Assembly (NCBI GenBank): GCA_000307305.1
Contig: DF158883.1
Location: 361,064-425,063, forward strand
DNA: 64,000 nucleotides
Reading direction: 5' to 3'
Source of the DNA: Enterobacteriaceae bacterium B14
Lineage (GTDB): Bacteria > Pseudomonadota > Gammaproteobacteria > Enterobacterales > Enterobacteriaceae
The position numbers and the translations under genes are program-made. Shown one piece after another: positions 38,290 through 49,759 of the stretch. Under the pieces are notes generated by a model. It was not told the DNA's origin. It was given only the letters and a program-made list of their open reading frames with translations, and made no database searches. The number at the start of each line of letters is the position of its first letter. Position 1 is the first letter of the stretch.

Positions 38290-40956
38290 TCACAGTTTAT
38301 CCGTTGGATCGAGGGCTTCTGTCAACCTTTGTTGTAATTCATGGCGCATTTTTGTAGATAGTGCATGGCGATCGCCTTCGGTCAGAATAAAAAGGTCTTC
38401 TACTCGTTCGCCAATGGTGGAAATTCTGGCACTGTGTAGTGAAAGCCCAAGATCGGCAAACACTTCACCGATAATCGCTAACAAGCCTGGCTGATCGAGG
38501 GCGGCTAACTCCATATAAGTCACTTTATCGTTATCATGGGAGATGAAATCAATTTCCGTAGGAACGGTAAAATGGCGCAGTTTAGGCGATGGGCGGCGTG
38601 CTCTGGGGAGCTGGTAGCTAGGGTTTGTGAGTACTTGCTCTAGTGCAAAGCTAATATCAGCGTGTCGGTTATCGGCAAGAGGCTGCCCATCTGGCTCTAG
38701 TACCACAAAGGTGTCCATTGCCATCCCCTCTTTATTGGTAAAAATCTGAGCATCGTGCACGCTGAGATTGCGGCGATCTAATTCGCCAGCGACCGCAGCA
38801 AACAGATAAGGGCGGTCGGGGCTATAAATAAAGATTTCCGTTCCACCACGAGTGGCATAGCGGCTGACAAGTACGAGTGGTTTGCTAAAATCGTGCTGCA
38901 AGAGATGGCGGGCATGCCATGCTAGCTGATTGGGCGTGTGGCGTAGGAAATAGTCTGCGCGACAGCGGCTCCAAAGGTGGTGCAGCTTCTCTTCATTGAT
39001 ATTTTCCATACGCAGTAATGCTAAGGCTTGCAAACGATGGTGGCGTACCTTTTCACGTAGGTCTGGTGTGTATTGGATTCCCCGCCGGAGCTGTTTTTCT
39101 GTAGCGAAGTAGAGTTCGCGCAAGAGGCTCTGTTTCCAACTGTTCCACTGCTTTTCGTTGGTAGCACAAATATCGGCGACAGTAAGGCAGATCAGATAGC
39201 GTAATTGGCTCTCTGTTTGCACCTCGTTGGAAAACTGCTTGATCACATCAGGGTCTTGAATATCGCGGCGTTGTGCGGTGATAGACATGACCAGATGGCT
39301 TTTAACTAACCATGACACTAAATGGGCGTCTTTTGAATTCAGCCCATGCAGTTCGGCAAACTCTAACGCATCTTGTGCACCTAGCGTCGAGTGATCGCCC
39401 CCTCGGCCTTTGGCGATATCGTGAAAGAGTGCGGCGAGCAGCAGTAAATCCGGCTGTGGCAAACGTGGATACAGCTCGACACAGAGAGGATGTTTTTGTC
39501 GATTAGCTTCATCATAGAAGCTTTCTAGCTTGAGCAGCACCCGAATTGTGTGTTCATCGACGGTATAGGCGTGAAACAGATCAAACTGCATCTGCCCGAC
39601 GATATTGCCCCATTGTGGCATATAAGCCCACAGTACGCCGTGCCGATGCATTGGTAGTAGCGCTCGTGAAACGCTACCTGAGTGCTTGAGGATGGCCATA
39701 AACAGCTCACGTGCAGCAGGAATAGAGCAGAGCGGTTGGCTAAGACGGCGGCGGGCAAAGCGTAAATGGCGTAGCGTGTTGGAGTAGATCCCTTTGATAT
39801 CGCGATTGCGGGCGAGTAGATAGAACATCTCCAAGATAGATTCAGGTTTGCGTATGAAGAGGCTATCGTCGCAGAGATCAATAAGATCACCACGCAGCTG
39901 AAAATCATCGGTTAGCGGGCGAGGTTTTTCACTTGCATCCAAGGCGAGGATCGCCTCATCGAAAAGCTGTAATAGCATGAGATTCAGCTCGCTGACCCTG
40001 CGAGTCATGCGGTAGAAATCTTTCATCATGCGCTCGATTGGCTGGTTGCCTTCACCACCATAGCCCAACAGTTTTGCAACACTGAGCTGGCGATCGAATA
40101 ATAAGCGGTTATCGTAGCGGGTGACAACCAGATGCAGTGCAAACCGAATTCGCCATAAGAAAAGTTGGCACTCGCTTAACTCGGCACATTCAGCATCGGT
40201 CAAAAAGCCGAAGCTGACCATCTCATCTAGTGAGGTTGCGCCAAAATGTCGTCTCGCAACCCAAAGTAGTGTGTGAATATCTCTCAACCCGCCAGGGCTA
40301 GCTTTAATATCAGGTTCGAGGTTGTAGCTGGTGCCGTGATAGCGCAAATGGCGTATCTCTTGCTCTTCGCATTTGGCGTGGAAAAACTCTGCTGATGGCC
40401 AAATATCATCGCTGAAAATATGTTTTTGTAGTTTTAGAAACAGTGCAACATCGCCGCAGATAAGACGAGATTCGATCAAGTTAGTGGCAATCGTTAAGTC
40501 AGTTTTACAGATCTCTAGGCATTGATCTAATGTTCGAACGCTGTGCCCAATTTCTAATTTCAAATCCCATAAGAGTGTGAGCAACTCGCTGATATATCCC
40601 TCTTGTTGTGTATTCAAGGGATGATGGCTGAGGATCAGAATATCAATGTCAGACAGAGGGTGTAACTCTCTGCGGCCATAGCCGCCAACGGCAATAAGAG
40701 AGATGCCACTAACATCCACCATTCCCTCAGCCCCTGGTGTGATAAAGCCGTAGCGTAGCCACAATCTTTGCAGGAGTTGATCAACGTAGTTGGCGCGAGC
40801 TAAGACAATTTGCTCAACGGGAATACCGGCGTGAAAGGCGTTTCTCATCCATTGCTGAAAGTCATCTAAAGCCTGTTTGAGAGTGGTGCAATTAAGCTCA
40901 TCATCTTTTAGAAGAGAAGGGGAGGATACATTCTCGAGCTGGCGGATATCTGACAT
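38290..40956 (-). CDS. glnD: Bifunctional uridylyltransferase/uridylyl-removing enzyme GlnD
   Basis: GlnD senses glutamine and modifies PII proteins: it uridylylates them when nitrogen is scarce and removes UMP when glutamine is high. The 888-residue product has the nucleotidyltransferase motif [18 protein letters not shown] near residue 90. The HD hydrolase motif [15 protein letters not shown] is near 510, and two ACT domains are at the C terminus ([16 protein letters not shown] and [22 protein letters not shown]). I give the ATG start; a GTG four codons upstream at 40968 is equally open. It lies between map and dapD as usual. Confidence 0.96.
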   Translation of the reverse strand: MSDIRQLENVSSPSLLKDDELNCTTLKQALDDFQQWMRNAFHAGIPVEQIVLARANYVDQLLQRLWLRYGFITPGAEGMVDVSGISLIAVGGYGRRELHPLSDIDILILSHHPLNTQQEGYISELLTLLWDLKLEIGHSVRTLDQCLEICKTDLTIATNLIESRLICGDVALFLKLQKHIFSDDIWPSAEFFHAKCEEQEIRHLRYHGTSYNLEPDIKASPGGLRDIHTLLWVARRHFGATSLDEMVSFGFLTDAECAELSECQLFLWRIRFALHLVVTRYDNRLLFDRQLSVAKLLGYGGEGNQPIERMMKDFYRMTRRVSELNLMLLQLFDEAILALDASEKPRPLTDDFQLRGDLIDLCDDSLFIRKPESILEMFYLLARNRDIKGIYSNTLRHLRFARRRLSQPLCSIPAARELFMAILKHSGSVSRALLPMHRHGVLWAYMPQWGNIVGQMQFDLFHAYTVDEHTIRVLLKLESFYDEANRQKHPLCVELYPRLPQPDLLLLAALFHDIAKGRGGDHSTLGAQDALEFAELHGLNSKDAHLVSWLVKSHLVMSITAQRRDIQDPDVIKQFSNEVQTESQLRYLICLTVADICATNEKQWNSWKQSLLRELYFATEKQLRRGIQYTPDLREKVRHHRLQALALLRMENINEEKLHHLWSRCRADYFLRHTPNQLAWHARHLLQHDFSKPLVLVSRYATRGGTEIFIYSPDRPYLFAAVAGELDRRNLSVHDAQIFTNKEGMAMDTFVVLEPDGQPLADNRHADISFALEQVLTNPSYQLPRARRPSPKLRHFTVPTEIDFISHDNDKVTYMELAALDQPGLLAIIGEVFADLGLSLHSARISTIGERVEDLFILTEGDRHALSTKMRHELQQRLTEALDPTDKL

Positions 40957-41055
40957 AGCGGCGATCACTTTGGCATGGAGACGAAGTTTATACGCTACTG
41001 AGGGATGAGGGTTTTAGCAAGTTCAAATCGCGGTCATCGAGAGGGTTTTGTGATG

Positions 41056-41084
41056 ATAGCAGCAGGCTAATAACCTGCTGCTAT
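41056..41084. terminator. 11-bp hairpin between map and glnD
   Basis: ATAGCAGCAGG (41056-41066) pairs perfectly with CCTGCTGCTAT (41074-41084) around seven bases, just downstream of the map stop. On the minus strand no T run follows (CATCACAAAACC), so termination efficiency is uncertain. Confidence 0.6.
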
Positions 41085-41101
41085 TTTACGCATAGCTTGT
41101 G

Positions 41102-41893
41102 TTAGGCGGCAGTTAGAACGCGTTCGATGGTGTCATCTTTACGCAGTGTGAGGATCTCACAGCCGGTTTCAGTGACAACAATCGTATGTTCGTACTGAGC
41201 AGATAAACTGCGGTCTTTGGTTTTTACTGTCCAACCATCGTTCATTTGACGGATACGATAGTCGCCAGAGTTCACCATTGGCTCGATGGTAAATGTCATG
41301 CCCACTTGGAGCACAACGCCGCTGTCGTCGGCATCATAATGCAGCACTTGTGGTGCTTCATGGAAGCCTTTGCCAATGCCGTGTCCGCAATATTCACGTA
41401 CAACCGAGAAGTCATGAGATTCAACGAATTTTTGGATCTCTTTACCGATAGTACGTAAACGAATACCAGGTTTAACCATGCGTAGTGCAAGATAGAGACT
41501 GTCTTGAGTCACTTTGCACAAACGTTCGCCTAAAATGGTGGGTTTACCGACGATAAACATTTTAGACGTATCTCCGTGCCACTCATCTTTGATGACGGTG
41601 ACATCAATATTGACGATATCGCCTTCTTTCAGCTTTTTATCATCACTTGGAATGCCGTGGCAGACAACTTCATTGATAGAGATACAGACTGATTTCGGAA
41701 AGCCGTGATACCCCAGACACGCAGAAATTGCGTGCTGAGTATTCGTGATGTAATCGTGACAGATTCTATCCAGTTCACCCGTTGTCACACCCGGTTTAAC
41801 GTAAGGTTCGATCATCTCTAGCACTTCAGCGGCTAATCGGCCCGCAACGCGCATTTTTTCGATTTCATCAGGAGTTTTAATTGAAATTGCCAT
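41102..41893 (-). CDS. map: Methionine aminopeptidase, type I
   Basis: Map removes the initiator methionine from nascent proteins. The 263-residue enzyme (E. coli 264) has the metal-binding and catalytic residues in their usual motifs: the substrate histidine in EVVCHGIPS, aspartates in VNIDVTV and WHGDTSKMF, histidine in CGHGIGKGFHE, and glutamates in FTIEPM and YEHTIVV. It is divergent from rpsB, as in E. coli. Confidence 0.97.
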   Translation of the reverse strand: MAISIKTPDEIEKMRVAGRLAAEVLEMIEPYVKPGVTTGELDRICHDYITNTQHAISACLGYHGFPKSVCISINEVVCHGIPSDDKKLKEGDIVNIDVTVIKDEWHGDTSKMFIVGKPTILGERLCKVTQDSLYLALRMVKPGIRLRTIGKEIQKFVESHDFSVVREYCGHGIGKGFHEAPQVLHYDADDSGVVLQVGMTFTIEPMVNSGDYRIRQMNDGWTVKTKDRSLSAQYEHTIVVTETGCEILTLRKDDTIERVLTAA

Positions 41894-42019
41894 GGGTAGA
41901 ATCCAAAACTATGTCGCTCATTGTCGACGAGAAATGAGAATTAATCTTCACATGGTAACAGCCTGATCATTTGCTGCCAAATTATCATTCGCTTCACCGC
42001 CCCGTGGCGATAACTAATA

Positions 42020-42059
42020 TTGGCGTAAAAGTCTGCTTTGTGGTATAAAGCGCGCCGGC
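42020..42059 (+). promoter_or_regulatory. rpsB promoter with GC-rich discriminator
   Basis: TTGGCG (42020-42025), an 18-bp spacer ending in TGG, and TATAAA (42044-42049) are followed at once by GCGCGCC. A GC-rich stretch between the -10 and the start site is typical of promoters shut down by ppGpp in the stringent response, which fits a ribosomal protein operon. Confidence 0.75.
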
Positions 42060-42949
<890 letters not shown>

Positions 42950-43006
42950 TAAGGCGCGCTCTGTACAGAGCCCCTTTATTAACCAGGTATTAGATATGTT
43001 GGTTAG

Positions 43007-43036
43007 CAGGGGCCCAAGTGGCCCCTGTTTTTTTAA
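43007..43036 (+). terminator. Intergenic terminator/attenuator between rpsB and tsf
   Basis: A perfect 8-bp GC-rich stem (CAGGGGCC at 43007-43014, GGCCCCTG at 43020-43027) with a five-base loop is followed by seven T residues. As tsf is normally cotranscribed with rpsB, it probably allows partial readthrough and sets their ratio. Confidence 0.88.
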
Positions 43037-43089
43037 TTATTGCCCGGGGGATGTACCGTCGGGCAGAAGTAATAACCGAGGAATAGAGA

Positions 43090-43947
43090 ATGGCCGAAAT
43101 TACCGCTTCCCTGGTAAAAGAACTGCGTGAGCGTACTGGCGCAGGCATGATGGAATGTAAAAAAGCGCTGGTTGAAGCAAATGGCGATATCGAATTAGCC
43201 ATTGATAACATGCGTAAATCTGGTGCAGCGAAAGCGACTAAGAAAGCAGGCCGTGTGGCTGCTGAAGGCGTTATCCTGACCAACATCGCTGCTGATGGCA
43301 AATACGGCATCATTCTTGAGCTGAACTGCGAAACTGACTTCGTTGCAAAAGACGCTGGTTTCACCGCGTTTGCTAACGACGTTGCTAACGCAGCACTGGC
43401 TGAGCGCATCACCGATATCGACGTTTTGAAAGCGAAGTTCGAAGAGCAGCGTGTTGCACTGGTTGCAAAAATTGGTGAGAACATCAACATCCGTCGCATC
43501 CATGCGCTGGAAGGCGAAGCATTAGGTTCTTACATGCACGGCGCTCGTATCGGTGTTCTAGTTTCTGCAACTGGTGCAGACGAAGAGCTGATCAAGCACG
43601 TTGCTATGCACATTGCTGCTAGCAAGCCAGAATATGTTAAAGCTGAAGATGTTCCTGCTGATGTTGTTGCTCGCGAGCATCAAATCCAGCTGGATATCGC
43701 AATGCAATCTGGCAAGCCGCGCGAAATCGCAGAAAAAATGGTTGAAGGCCGTATGCGTAAGTTCACTGGCGAAATCTCTCTGAGTGGCCAGGCTTTCGTT
43801 ATGGATCCAAACAAAACTGTTGGTGAACTGCTGAAAGAGCACAAAGCTGACGTGACTAACTTCGTTCGTTTCGAAGTTGGTGAAGGTATTGAGAAAGCTG
43901 AAGTTGATTTCGCAGCAGAAGTTGCCGCCATCACTAAGCAATCTTAA
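43090..43947 (+). CDS. tsf: Elongation factor Ts
   Basis: EF-Ts releases GDP from EF-Tu. The 285-residue product (E. coli 283) has the N-terminal UBA-like domain [26 protein letters not shown], the core [10 protein letters not shown] motif that wedges into EF-Tu, the coiled-coil region, and the C-terminal [18 protein letters not shown]. It lies 140 bases after rpsB with the attenuator between. Confidence 0.98.
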   Translation: MAEITASLVKELRERTGAGMMECKKALVEANGDIELAIDNMRKSGAAKATKKAGRVAAEGVILTNIAADGKYGIILELNCETDFVAKDAGFTAFANDVANAALAERITDIDVLKAKFEEQRVALVAKIGENINIRRIHALEGEALGSYMHGARIGVLVSATGADEELIKHVAMHIAASKPEYVKAEDVPADVVAREHQIQLDIAMQSGKPREIAEKMVEGRMRKFTGEISLSGQAFVMDPNKTVGELLKEHKADVTNFVRFEVGEGIEKAEVDFAAEVAAITKQS

Positions 43948-44016
43948 GATCTATACTCAATATATTCGAGAGTAAGATGGTTAAAGTACCTCTCTCTTGA
44001 ACGATGGTGAGTATAT

Positions 44017-44063
44017 AAAGCGGAGCCGCTATGCTATTTATGCCATTAGCGGTTCCGTTTATC
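44017..44063 (+). terminator. Terminator after tsf
   Basis: CGGAGCCGCTA (44021-44031) pairs with TAGCGGTTCCG (44047-44057), one G-U pair, 15-base loop, then TTTATCTCC. Confidence 0.72.
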
Positions 44064-44112
44064 TCCATACCGAACAACCTCTATATAGACCGATTTTTTA
44101 GGAATAAATACC

Positions 44113-44841
44113 ATGGCAACCAATGCAAAACCTGTTTACCAACGAATCCTGCTTAAGCTGAGCGGCGAAGCCCTGCAAGGCGCGGAAGGTTTTGGTATCG
44201 ACCCCGCTGTTCTGGAAAGAATGGCTCAGGAGATAAAAGAGCTGGTTGAACTGGGTATCCAAGTCGGTGTTGTTATCGGCGGAGGCAACCTGTTTCGTGG
44301 TGCTGGCCTTGCACAGGCGGGAATGAACCGCGTTGTGGGCGACCACATGGGAATGTTGGCAACCGTCATGAACGGTCTAGCTATGCGTGATGCATTACAC
44401 CGTGCCTATGTGAACGCTCGTTTAATGTCAGCCATTCCATTGAATGGTGTTTGTGATAACTACAGTTGGGCGGAGGCAATCAGCCTACTACGCCATAATC
44501 GCGTCGTTATCTTCTCCGCAGGAACGGGTAACCCGTTCTTTACAACGGATTCAGCTGCGTGCTTGCGCGGTATTGAAATTGAAGCTGATGTGGTATTAAA
44601 AGCCACGAAAGTTGACGGTGTTTACTCTGATGATCCGGCTAAAAACCCAGATGCAACACTGTATGAGCAACTCTCTTATCAAGAAGTGCTTGAGCGTGAA
44701 TTAAAAGTCATGGATTTGGCTGCTTTCACCTTAGCCCGTGACCATAACTTACCTATCCGCGTATTTAATATGAACAAACCGGGCGCGCTACGCCGGGTTG
44801 TGATGGGTGAGAACGAAGGAACACTGATTAGTACACTCTAA
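44113..44841 (+). CDS. pyrH: Uridylate kinase
   Basis: PyrH phosphorylates UMP to UDP, is activated by GTP and inhibited by UTP. The 242-residue enzyme (E. coli 241) has the KLSGEALQG phosphate-binding start, the [12 protein letters not shown] loop, the [19 protein letters not shown] helix, [15 protein letters not shown] and the [13 protein letters not shown] segment of the amino acid kinase fold. It is placed between tsf and frr as usual. Confidence 0.97.
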   Translation: MATNAKPVYQRILLKLSGEALQGAEGFGIDPAVLERMAQEIKELVELGIQVGVVIGGGNLFRGAGLAQAGMNRVVGDHMGMLATVMNGLAMRDALHRAYVNARLMSAIPLNGVCDNYSWAEAISLLRHNRVVIFSAGTGNPFFTTDSAACLRGIEIEADVVLKATKVDGVYSDDPAKNPDATLYEQLSYQEVLERELKVMDLAAFTLARDHNLPIRVFNMNKPGALRRVVMGENEGTLISTL

Positions 44842-44943
44842 TCGGTAATACCTGCCAGCCTTTCACTGGCAACAGATATTTATTGGTTACGCATGAGCGT
44901 GGCCTGCCGAATAACTAGCTTTTACTTTTAAAAGGTTAGCAAC

Positions 44944-45501
44944 GTGATTAACGAAATCAGAACTGATGCTGAAACGCGTATGGACAAATGCGTAGACGCT
45001 TTTAAAACTCATATCAATAAAGTTCGTACTGGCCGTGCTCATCCTAGCCTGCTAGATGGCATTCAAATTGAATATTATGGGTCATCAACGCCTCTGCGCC
45101 AGGTCGCTAACGTGGTTGCTGAAGATTCTCGTACTCTGGCTATTACCGTTTTTGACCGCAGCCTGAGTGCAGCTGTTGAGAAAGCAATCATGTCTTCTGA
45201 TTTAGGGTTAAATCCTTCATCTGCGGGCACAACGATTCGCGTTCCGCTTCCTGCGATGACAGAAGAGCGTCGTAAAGATTTGACTAAAGTGGTACGTGCA
45301 GAAGCAGAGCAAGGCCGTATCTCTGTACGTAACGTACGCCGTGATGCGAACGACAAGCTGAAAGCACTATTGAAAGATAAAGCGATTGGCGAAGATGACG
45401 AGCGTAAAGCGCAAGATGATATTCAAAAAATGACAGATATCATGATCAAGAAAGTTGATCAGGCTCTGGCAGACAAAGAAAAAGAGTTGATGGATTTCTA
45501 A
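44944..45501 (+). CDS. frr: Ribosome recycling factor
   Basis: RRF, with EF-G, splits post-termination ribosomes. The 185-residue tRNA-mimic protein equals E. coli length and shows [46 protein letters not shown] and the helical [14 protein letters not shown]. The start is GTG at 44944, as in E. coli. A strong bidirectional terminator follows, then an unusual reverse gene in place of dxr. Confidence 0.97.
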   Translation: MINEIRTDAETRMDKCVDAFKTHINKVRTGRAHPSLLDGIQIEYYGSSTPLRQVANVVAEDSRTLAITVFDRSLSAAVEKAIMSSDLGLNPSSAGTTIRVPLPAMTEERRKDLTKVVRAEAEQGRISVRNVRRDANDKLKALLKDKAIGEDDERKAQDDIQKMTDIMIKKVDQALADKEKELMDF

Positions 45502-45538
45502 TTTCTGCGCCTATTGCAGATATTTTAAAGCCGATAAT

Positions 45539-45573
45539 AAAAGAGCAGCCCGATTTTTCGAGCTGCTCTTTTT
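45539..45573. terminator. Bidirectional terminator between frr and the orphan exported protein gene
   Basis: AAAAGAGCAGC (45539-45549) pairs with GCTGCTCTTTT (45562-45572) around 12 bases, with T runs available on both strands. It separates two convergent genes. Confidence 0.9.
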
Positions 45574-45580
45574 GTTCAGG

Positions 45581-47350
45581 TTATTCGTTAAGTGGCTCTT
45601 CTAGTGCTGCTTTAGCAAGCTGATTGATTAAGTTCTGCTGCTCCGGCGTTGAGGGCATTTTTAACTGATATTGAATATCACCGATATGGTAAAAGAGTGA
45701 CCCAGCGGTGAGGTTATAGATCAGAGAAGATCCTGAGTTTTTGAGGTCTGTCAGTGAGTCGGTAATTTGTTGAGAGCATTGTGGTGTTGAATCTAAGCAC
45801 TGCAATTCTAATAGCGCGATGTTGGCATCGGTTCGGCTATCTTTGGGCAGTGTTTTAATCAACGCATGTAGCTTAGATGCATTTTTTGCCTGTATATAAA
45901 TATCTTTTAGCTTATTGGGTTTCTCTGCGGGTTTGATGAACTTAGAGACAATCTTTTCCGCCTGAGCTGTATTCTTTGAGGCTAAATACATGTTGAAAAG
46001 CGTATCGTAATAATCAGCCTGAATACGGTTTTGAACGAGTTCTTCCGCTGTTAATGAAGCGAGCTTATTTTCAGTATATTGAGTGAGCTTATCTGCCAGT
46101 GTATATAATTCACTATCAATCAATCCCTGATAAATGTCTGTAATGGCGTAATACCATTGAAGAAGATCCTGTTTCTCTGCCTCAGAAAGGATCGCGTTCA
46201 GTGATTTTTCGAGCTGTTTTGTATCAAATATTTCACGGAAATGTGCCAACCCAGATGCTTTCTTGCCGTAGCACAGCACAATGCTATTACATTGGTATTC
46301 AGCTTTATGAAGCACCATGTTAAAGCGGGATTCGGCAAGATTATCCTCGGGGATCTCCAGTAATAACCTGATGATATTCAGTTCACTATCAACCTTTGGT
46401 GTGATGCCAATACCTTTATCCTTTGAGGTTGCCAGCGTTGCTAACAAAGATTGGTATTTATCTTTTTGTTGATAGTGCCGATAAATATTAAGCACATCAG
46501 GTGTACTCAATTTTTTGGCTAGGTAGTCAGGCAGAGTGCCGAGCTGATGGTTGAGAATAGAGAGTGAGCGCTCTCTATTTTCGTTTTCCTGGTAGAGTCT
46601 GGCTAATTCAATATATTGAGTGACATATTTAGCGCTTATCTCTTCCTTCTTTACTCCCTCATCCAGCATGCCTTCTGCTTCTGTCAGGTATCCTAGCGCT
46701 TTTGTGCGGTTGTCTTTAGGCGGGGAAGAGAGTGGTTCGCTATGAATATAGTTATATGCAATTGCCAGCAGCATCTCAGCTCGGCTCACTGTGGGGATAT
46801 TCTTATTCTGATGACTTAAATAGATCTGCTCTGCTTTTTCAGGGTTATCTTTGTAATGTCTTAATATTATTGGTAAATAAGGGAAAAGGTGATCTGGTTT
46901 TTTCTGTAATGCCATCAGTGCTTTTTCTGGTTGATTTTTATTCAACCAAGATTGGGCGACTTTTCTATCATCTGATGGCGTCAGCGTGTTTTGTAACCCA
47001 CTTATCTCAAGTAGTGTCTTTGATGTTTGATGATCCCCCATCTCTGCGAGCTCAACGGCCTTATGAGTAATGGCATTTTGTAAACGAGAGTCTTTAAGGT
47101 CGAGCCTGGCGAGAAGTGCCTTACCTCGTTCAATATTTTCGCTATAAAGCAGGTGTTGTAATAGCACCACATAACGGTTGATTTCACTAAGGTCGTGTCG
47201 AGTATTCTGGGGCGTTCTTCGTTCTAATGCGATCTGAGCAAGATCGTACACGTCATAATTTTTTGCTGGAACCTGTATAGGTTCTAGCTGAGAAGCATGC
47301 AGCGTGCCGGAAATAAATATTGCCAATAACGGCAATGATAGATTTTTCAT
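45581..47350 (-). CDS. Exported helical-repeat (TPR-like) protein of unknown function
   Basis: I do not recognise this 589-residue protein. It begins with a Sec signal peptide (KNLSLPLLAIFISGTLHA, cleavage probably after A19, no lipobox). The mature part is almost wholly alpha-helical, with many short helix pairs carrying spaced Ala, Leu and Tyr, as in degenerate TPR or SEL1-like repeats: NIERGKALLARLDL, KALGYLTEAEGMLDEG, ELARLYQENENRERSLSILNHQLG, YDTLFNMYLASKNTAQAEKIV. Four cysteines occur in two close pairs (QCNSIVLC, QCLDSTPQC), suiting disulfides in the periplasm. AAGGA lies upstream of the ATG. It interrupts the normally adjacent frr and dxr. A scaffold or envelope role is possible, but no function can be assigned. 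Confidence 0.75.
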   Translation of the reverse strand: MKNLSLPLLAIFISGTLHASQLEPIQVPAKNYDVYDLAQIALERRTPQNTRHDLSEINRYVVLLQHLLYSENIERGKALLARLDLKDSRLQNAITHKAVELAEMGDHQTSKTLLEISGLQNTLTPSDDRKVAQSWLNKNQPEKALMALQKKPDHLFPYLPIILRHYKDNPEKAEQIYLSHQNKNIPTVSRAEMLLAIAYNYIHSEPLSSPPKDNRTKALGYLTEAEGMLDEGVKKEEISAKYVTQYIELARLYQENENRERSLSILNHQLGTLPDYLAKKLSTPDVLNIYRHYQQKDKYQSLLATLATSKDKGIGITPKVDSELNIIRLLLEIPEDNLAESRFNMVLHKAEYQCNSIVLCYGKKASGLAHFREIFDTKQLEKSLNAILSEAEKQDLLQWYYAITDIYQGLIDSELYTLADKLTQYTENKLASLTAEELVQNRIQADYYDTLFNMYLASKNTAQAEKIVSKFIKPAEKPNKLKDIYIQAKNASKLHALIKTLPKDSRTDANIALLELQCLDSTPQCSQQITDSLTDLKNSGSSLIYNLTAGSLFYHIGDIQYQLKMPSTPEQQNLINQLAKAALEEPLNE

Positions 47351-47547
47351 TCCATTGTTCCTTAATCTTCCATGTCTGTTATTGGTCAGACTGCTTCAAG
47401 TATGACGGGTATAGAAGGGATAAAACAGATGTTCTGAGTAAGTTAGTGATTTTGGCCCCTTCAACAAGGTAGAATAGCGCATTAACTCTCATAAATATCA
47501 CACTGTGTTCAGGGTTACCTGATAACGGTGGGGGACGATACAGTCCA

Positions 47548-48738
47548 ATGAAGAAAATAACCATTCTTGGATCTACGGGGTCAATCGGAGGGAGTACTCT
47601 TTCTGTTGTTCGTGATAATCCTCAGCTTTTTTCTGTTTATGCGCTGGTTGCTGGCTATAACGTCGATGCCATGCTGCAACAATGTATTGAGTTCAAACCT
47701 GATTTTGCCTGTATGGCAGATGAAAAAAGCGCCGTTTCTCTCAAACAGAAACTGCGGGATGCCAATATAGCTACTGCTGTATTGCAGGGTATTGATGCTG
47801 CATGTGAACTCGCATCGGCCCCTGACGTTGATCAGGTGATGGCAGCCATTGTTGGTGCTGTTGGTCTTCTGCCGACACTTGCCTCTGTCAAAGCAGGCAA
47901 GCAGGTATTGCTGGCGAATAAAGAGTCATTAGTGACCTGTGGCCGCCTTTTCATTGATGCTGTTCGTCACTCTAAAAGCCAGTTATTACCTATTGATAGC
48001 GAACACAATGCCATCTTCCAAAGCTTACCTGAGCGAGTACAGCACCAACTGGGCTATGCCTCTCTGATGGACAATGGCATCTCGTCAATTATCTTGACAG
48101 GCTCTGGTGGCCCTTTCCGCACTACGCCCATTGAACAGCTTAAGCATATGACGCCAGCACAAGCTTGTGCTCATCCTAACTGGTCGATGGGAAGAAAAAT
48201 TTCTGTGGATTCTGCCACTATGATGAATAAAGGGCTGGAGTACATCGAAGCCCGTTGGCTGTTTAATGCTTCCGCTTCTGAGATGGAAGTTGTACTGCAT
48301 CCTCAATCGGTTATTCACTCTATGGTTCGCTATCGTGATGGCAGTGTCATTGCCCAGCTTGGCTCACCGGATATGCGTACACCAATAGGCCATGCAATGG
48401 CTTATCCAGAGCGTGTAAATACCAGCGTAGACCCCCTTGATTTTTGCCGTATCGGTGCACTGACGTTTGAGGAGCCCGATTATGCACGTTACCCTTGTCT
48501 GAAATTAGCGATAGATGCGTTTAATACTGGGCAAGCAGCAACAACGGCATTAAATGCTGCCAATGAAATTAGTGTCGAGGCTTTTCTTCGTGAAAAAATT
48601 CTCTTTACCGATATTGCGAGTGTGAATCAGCAGGTTATAGAACGTCTTAATCTCCGGGAACCGGACTGTGTTAATGCGGTCTTAGAGATTGATAAAGAGG
48701 CCAGATCACTTGCGGGGCAAGTCGTTACGCATATGTAG
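47548..48738 (+). CDS. dxr: 1-deoxy-D-xylulose 5-phosphate reductoisomerase
   Basis: Dxr makes 2-C-methyl-D-erythritol 4-phosphate, the second step of the MEP isoprenoid pathway and target of fosmidomycin. The 396-residue enzyme (E. coli 398) has the NADPH motif [11 protein letters not shown] at the start, [12 protein letters not shown], the metal site [11 protein letters not shown], the SGGPFR loop, and the flexible-loop motif [23 protein letters not shown]. The ATG follows a purine-rich stretch. It starts the dxr-uppS-cdsA-rseP-bamA series. Confidence 0.97.
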   Translation: MKKITILGSTGSIGGSTLSVVRDNPQLFSVYALVAGYNVDAMLQQCIEFKPDFACMADEKSAVSLKQKLRDANIATAVLQGIDAACELASAPDVDQVMAAIVGAVGLLPTLASVKAGKQVLLANKESLVTCGRLFIDAVRHSKSQLLPIDSEHNAIFQSLPERVQHQLGYASLMDNGISSIILTGSGGPFRTTPIEQLKHMTPAQACAHPNWSMGRKISVDSATMMNKGLEYIEARWLFNASASEMEVVLHPQSVIHSMVRYRDGSVIAQLGSPDMRTPIGHAMAYPERVNTSVDPLDFCRIGALTFEEPDYARYPCLKLAIDAFNTGQAATTALNAANEISVEAFLREKILFTDIASVNQQVIERLNLREPDCVNAVLEIDKEARSLAGQVVTHM

Positions 48739-48988
48739 GGCTACTAGGCACGATGAAAAACAGAGTGTGCGCTGGTGATTTGTTACCATAACGACGAGAT
48801 GGTATAGTTTGCGCCGCTTATCCTTAGGGCACGGTATTGTGCTTGAGTGTTTATTACACAAATCTGTTTTATCGATAGATATATCTTGGTACCCGTAAAT
48901 CTTTCACGGTTTTTTCACATAGAGTGATTAATGTGTGCCGTAAAGTCCGTAAAGGTAGTTGAGTTTCTTTTTAAGGAAATAAGTTCGA

Positions 48989-49750
48989 GTGATGTCGTCC
49001 GCAAATCAACCAATAACAAGTTCTGACGCGTCTGGACCTAGGCATGTTGCTATCATTATGGATGGCAACGGGCGCTGGGCTAAAAAACTGGGTAAGCTTA
49101 GGATCTTTGGCCACAAAAGTGGTGTGAAATCCGTTCGTCGTGCAGTAAGTTTTGCTGTTAGCCATGAAATAGAGGCATTAACGCTCTATGCTTTCAGCAG
49201 CGAAAATTGGAATCGACCACAGCAAGAAGTTTCTGCTTTGATGGAGCTATTCGTCAGGGCGCTAGACAGTGAGGTAAAAAGCCTCCACAAGCATAATGTC
49301 CGTTTACGTATCGTTGGTGATATCAGCCGGTTTGGTGAGCGGTTACAAGGAAGAATACGTAAAGCAGAGGTGTTAACCGAGAATAATAGCGGGCTGACGC
49401 TAAATATTGCTGCTAACTACGGTGGGCGTTGGGATATTATCCGAGGTGTTCAGCAGATTGCCGAACAGGTTAAATTAGGAATAATAGCGCCAGAACAGAT
49501 AGATGAGTCTATGCTTGAACAGCATGTTTGTCTTAGTGATTTGGCCCCCGTTGATTTAGTGATTCGTACTGGTGGGGAGCACCGTATTAGTAACTTCTTG
49601 CTATGGCAAATCGCCTATGCAGAGTTTTACTTTACCGATGTTCTCTGGCCTGATTTTGATGAGCTTGTTTTTGAAGGTGCGCTGAATGCATTTGCACAAC
49701 GCGAACGCCGTTTCGGAGGAACAACTCCTATTAGCCCACAGGTTTCCTAG
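48989..49750 (+). CDS. uppS: Undecaprenyl diphosphate synthase
   Basis: UppS (IspU) builds the C55 carrier lipid used for peptidoglycan and O-antigen by adding eight isoprene units to farnesyl diphosphate. The product has the catalytic IIMDGNGRWAKK near residue 24, FSSENWNRP, the NIAANYGGRWDI segment and the C-terminal RTGGEHRISNFLLWQIAYAE. The frame opens with GTG-ATG in tandem; I give the GTG at 48989 because of its spacing to AAGGA, but ATG at 48992 is also possible. The 250-base gap after dxr probably holds a promoter, which I could not define. Confidence 0.96.
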   Translation: MMSSANQPITSSDASGPRHVAIIMDGNGRWAKKLGKLRIFGHKSGVKSVRRAVSFAVSHEIEALTLYAFSSENWNRPQQEVSALMELFVRALDSEVKSLHKHNVRLRIVGDISRFGERLQGRIRKAEVLTENNSGLTLNIAANYGGRWDIIRGVQQIAEQVKLGIIAPEQIDESMLEQHVCLSDLAPVDLVIRTGGEHRISNFLLWQIAYAEFYFTDVLWPDFDELVFEGALNAFAQRERRFGGTTPISPQVS

Positions 49751-49759
49751 GAGGATCCT

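Noticed and set aside
45581-47350. Orphan protein as a lipoprotein
   Set aside because: No cysteine follows the signal peptide; the end LHA/SQ fits ordinary signal peptidase I.
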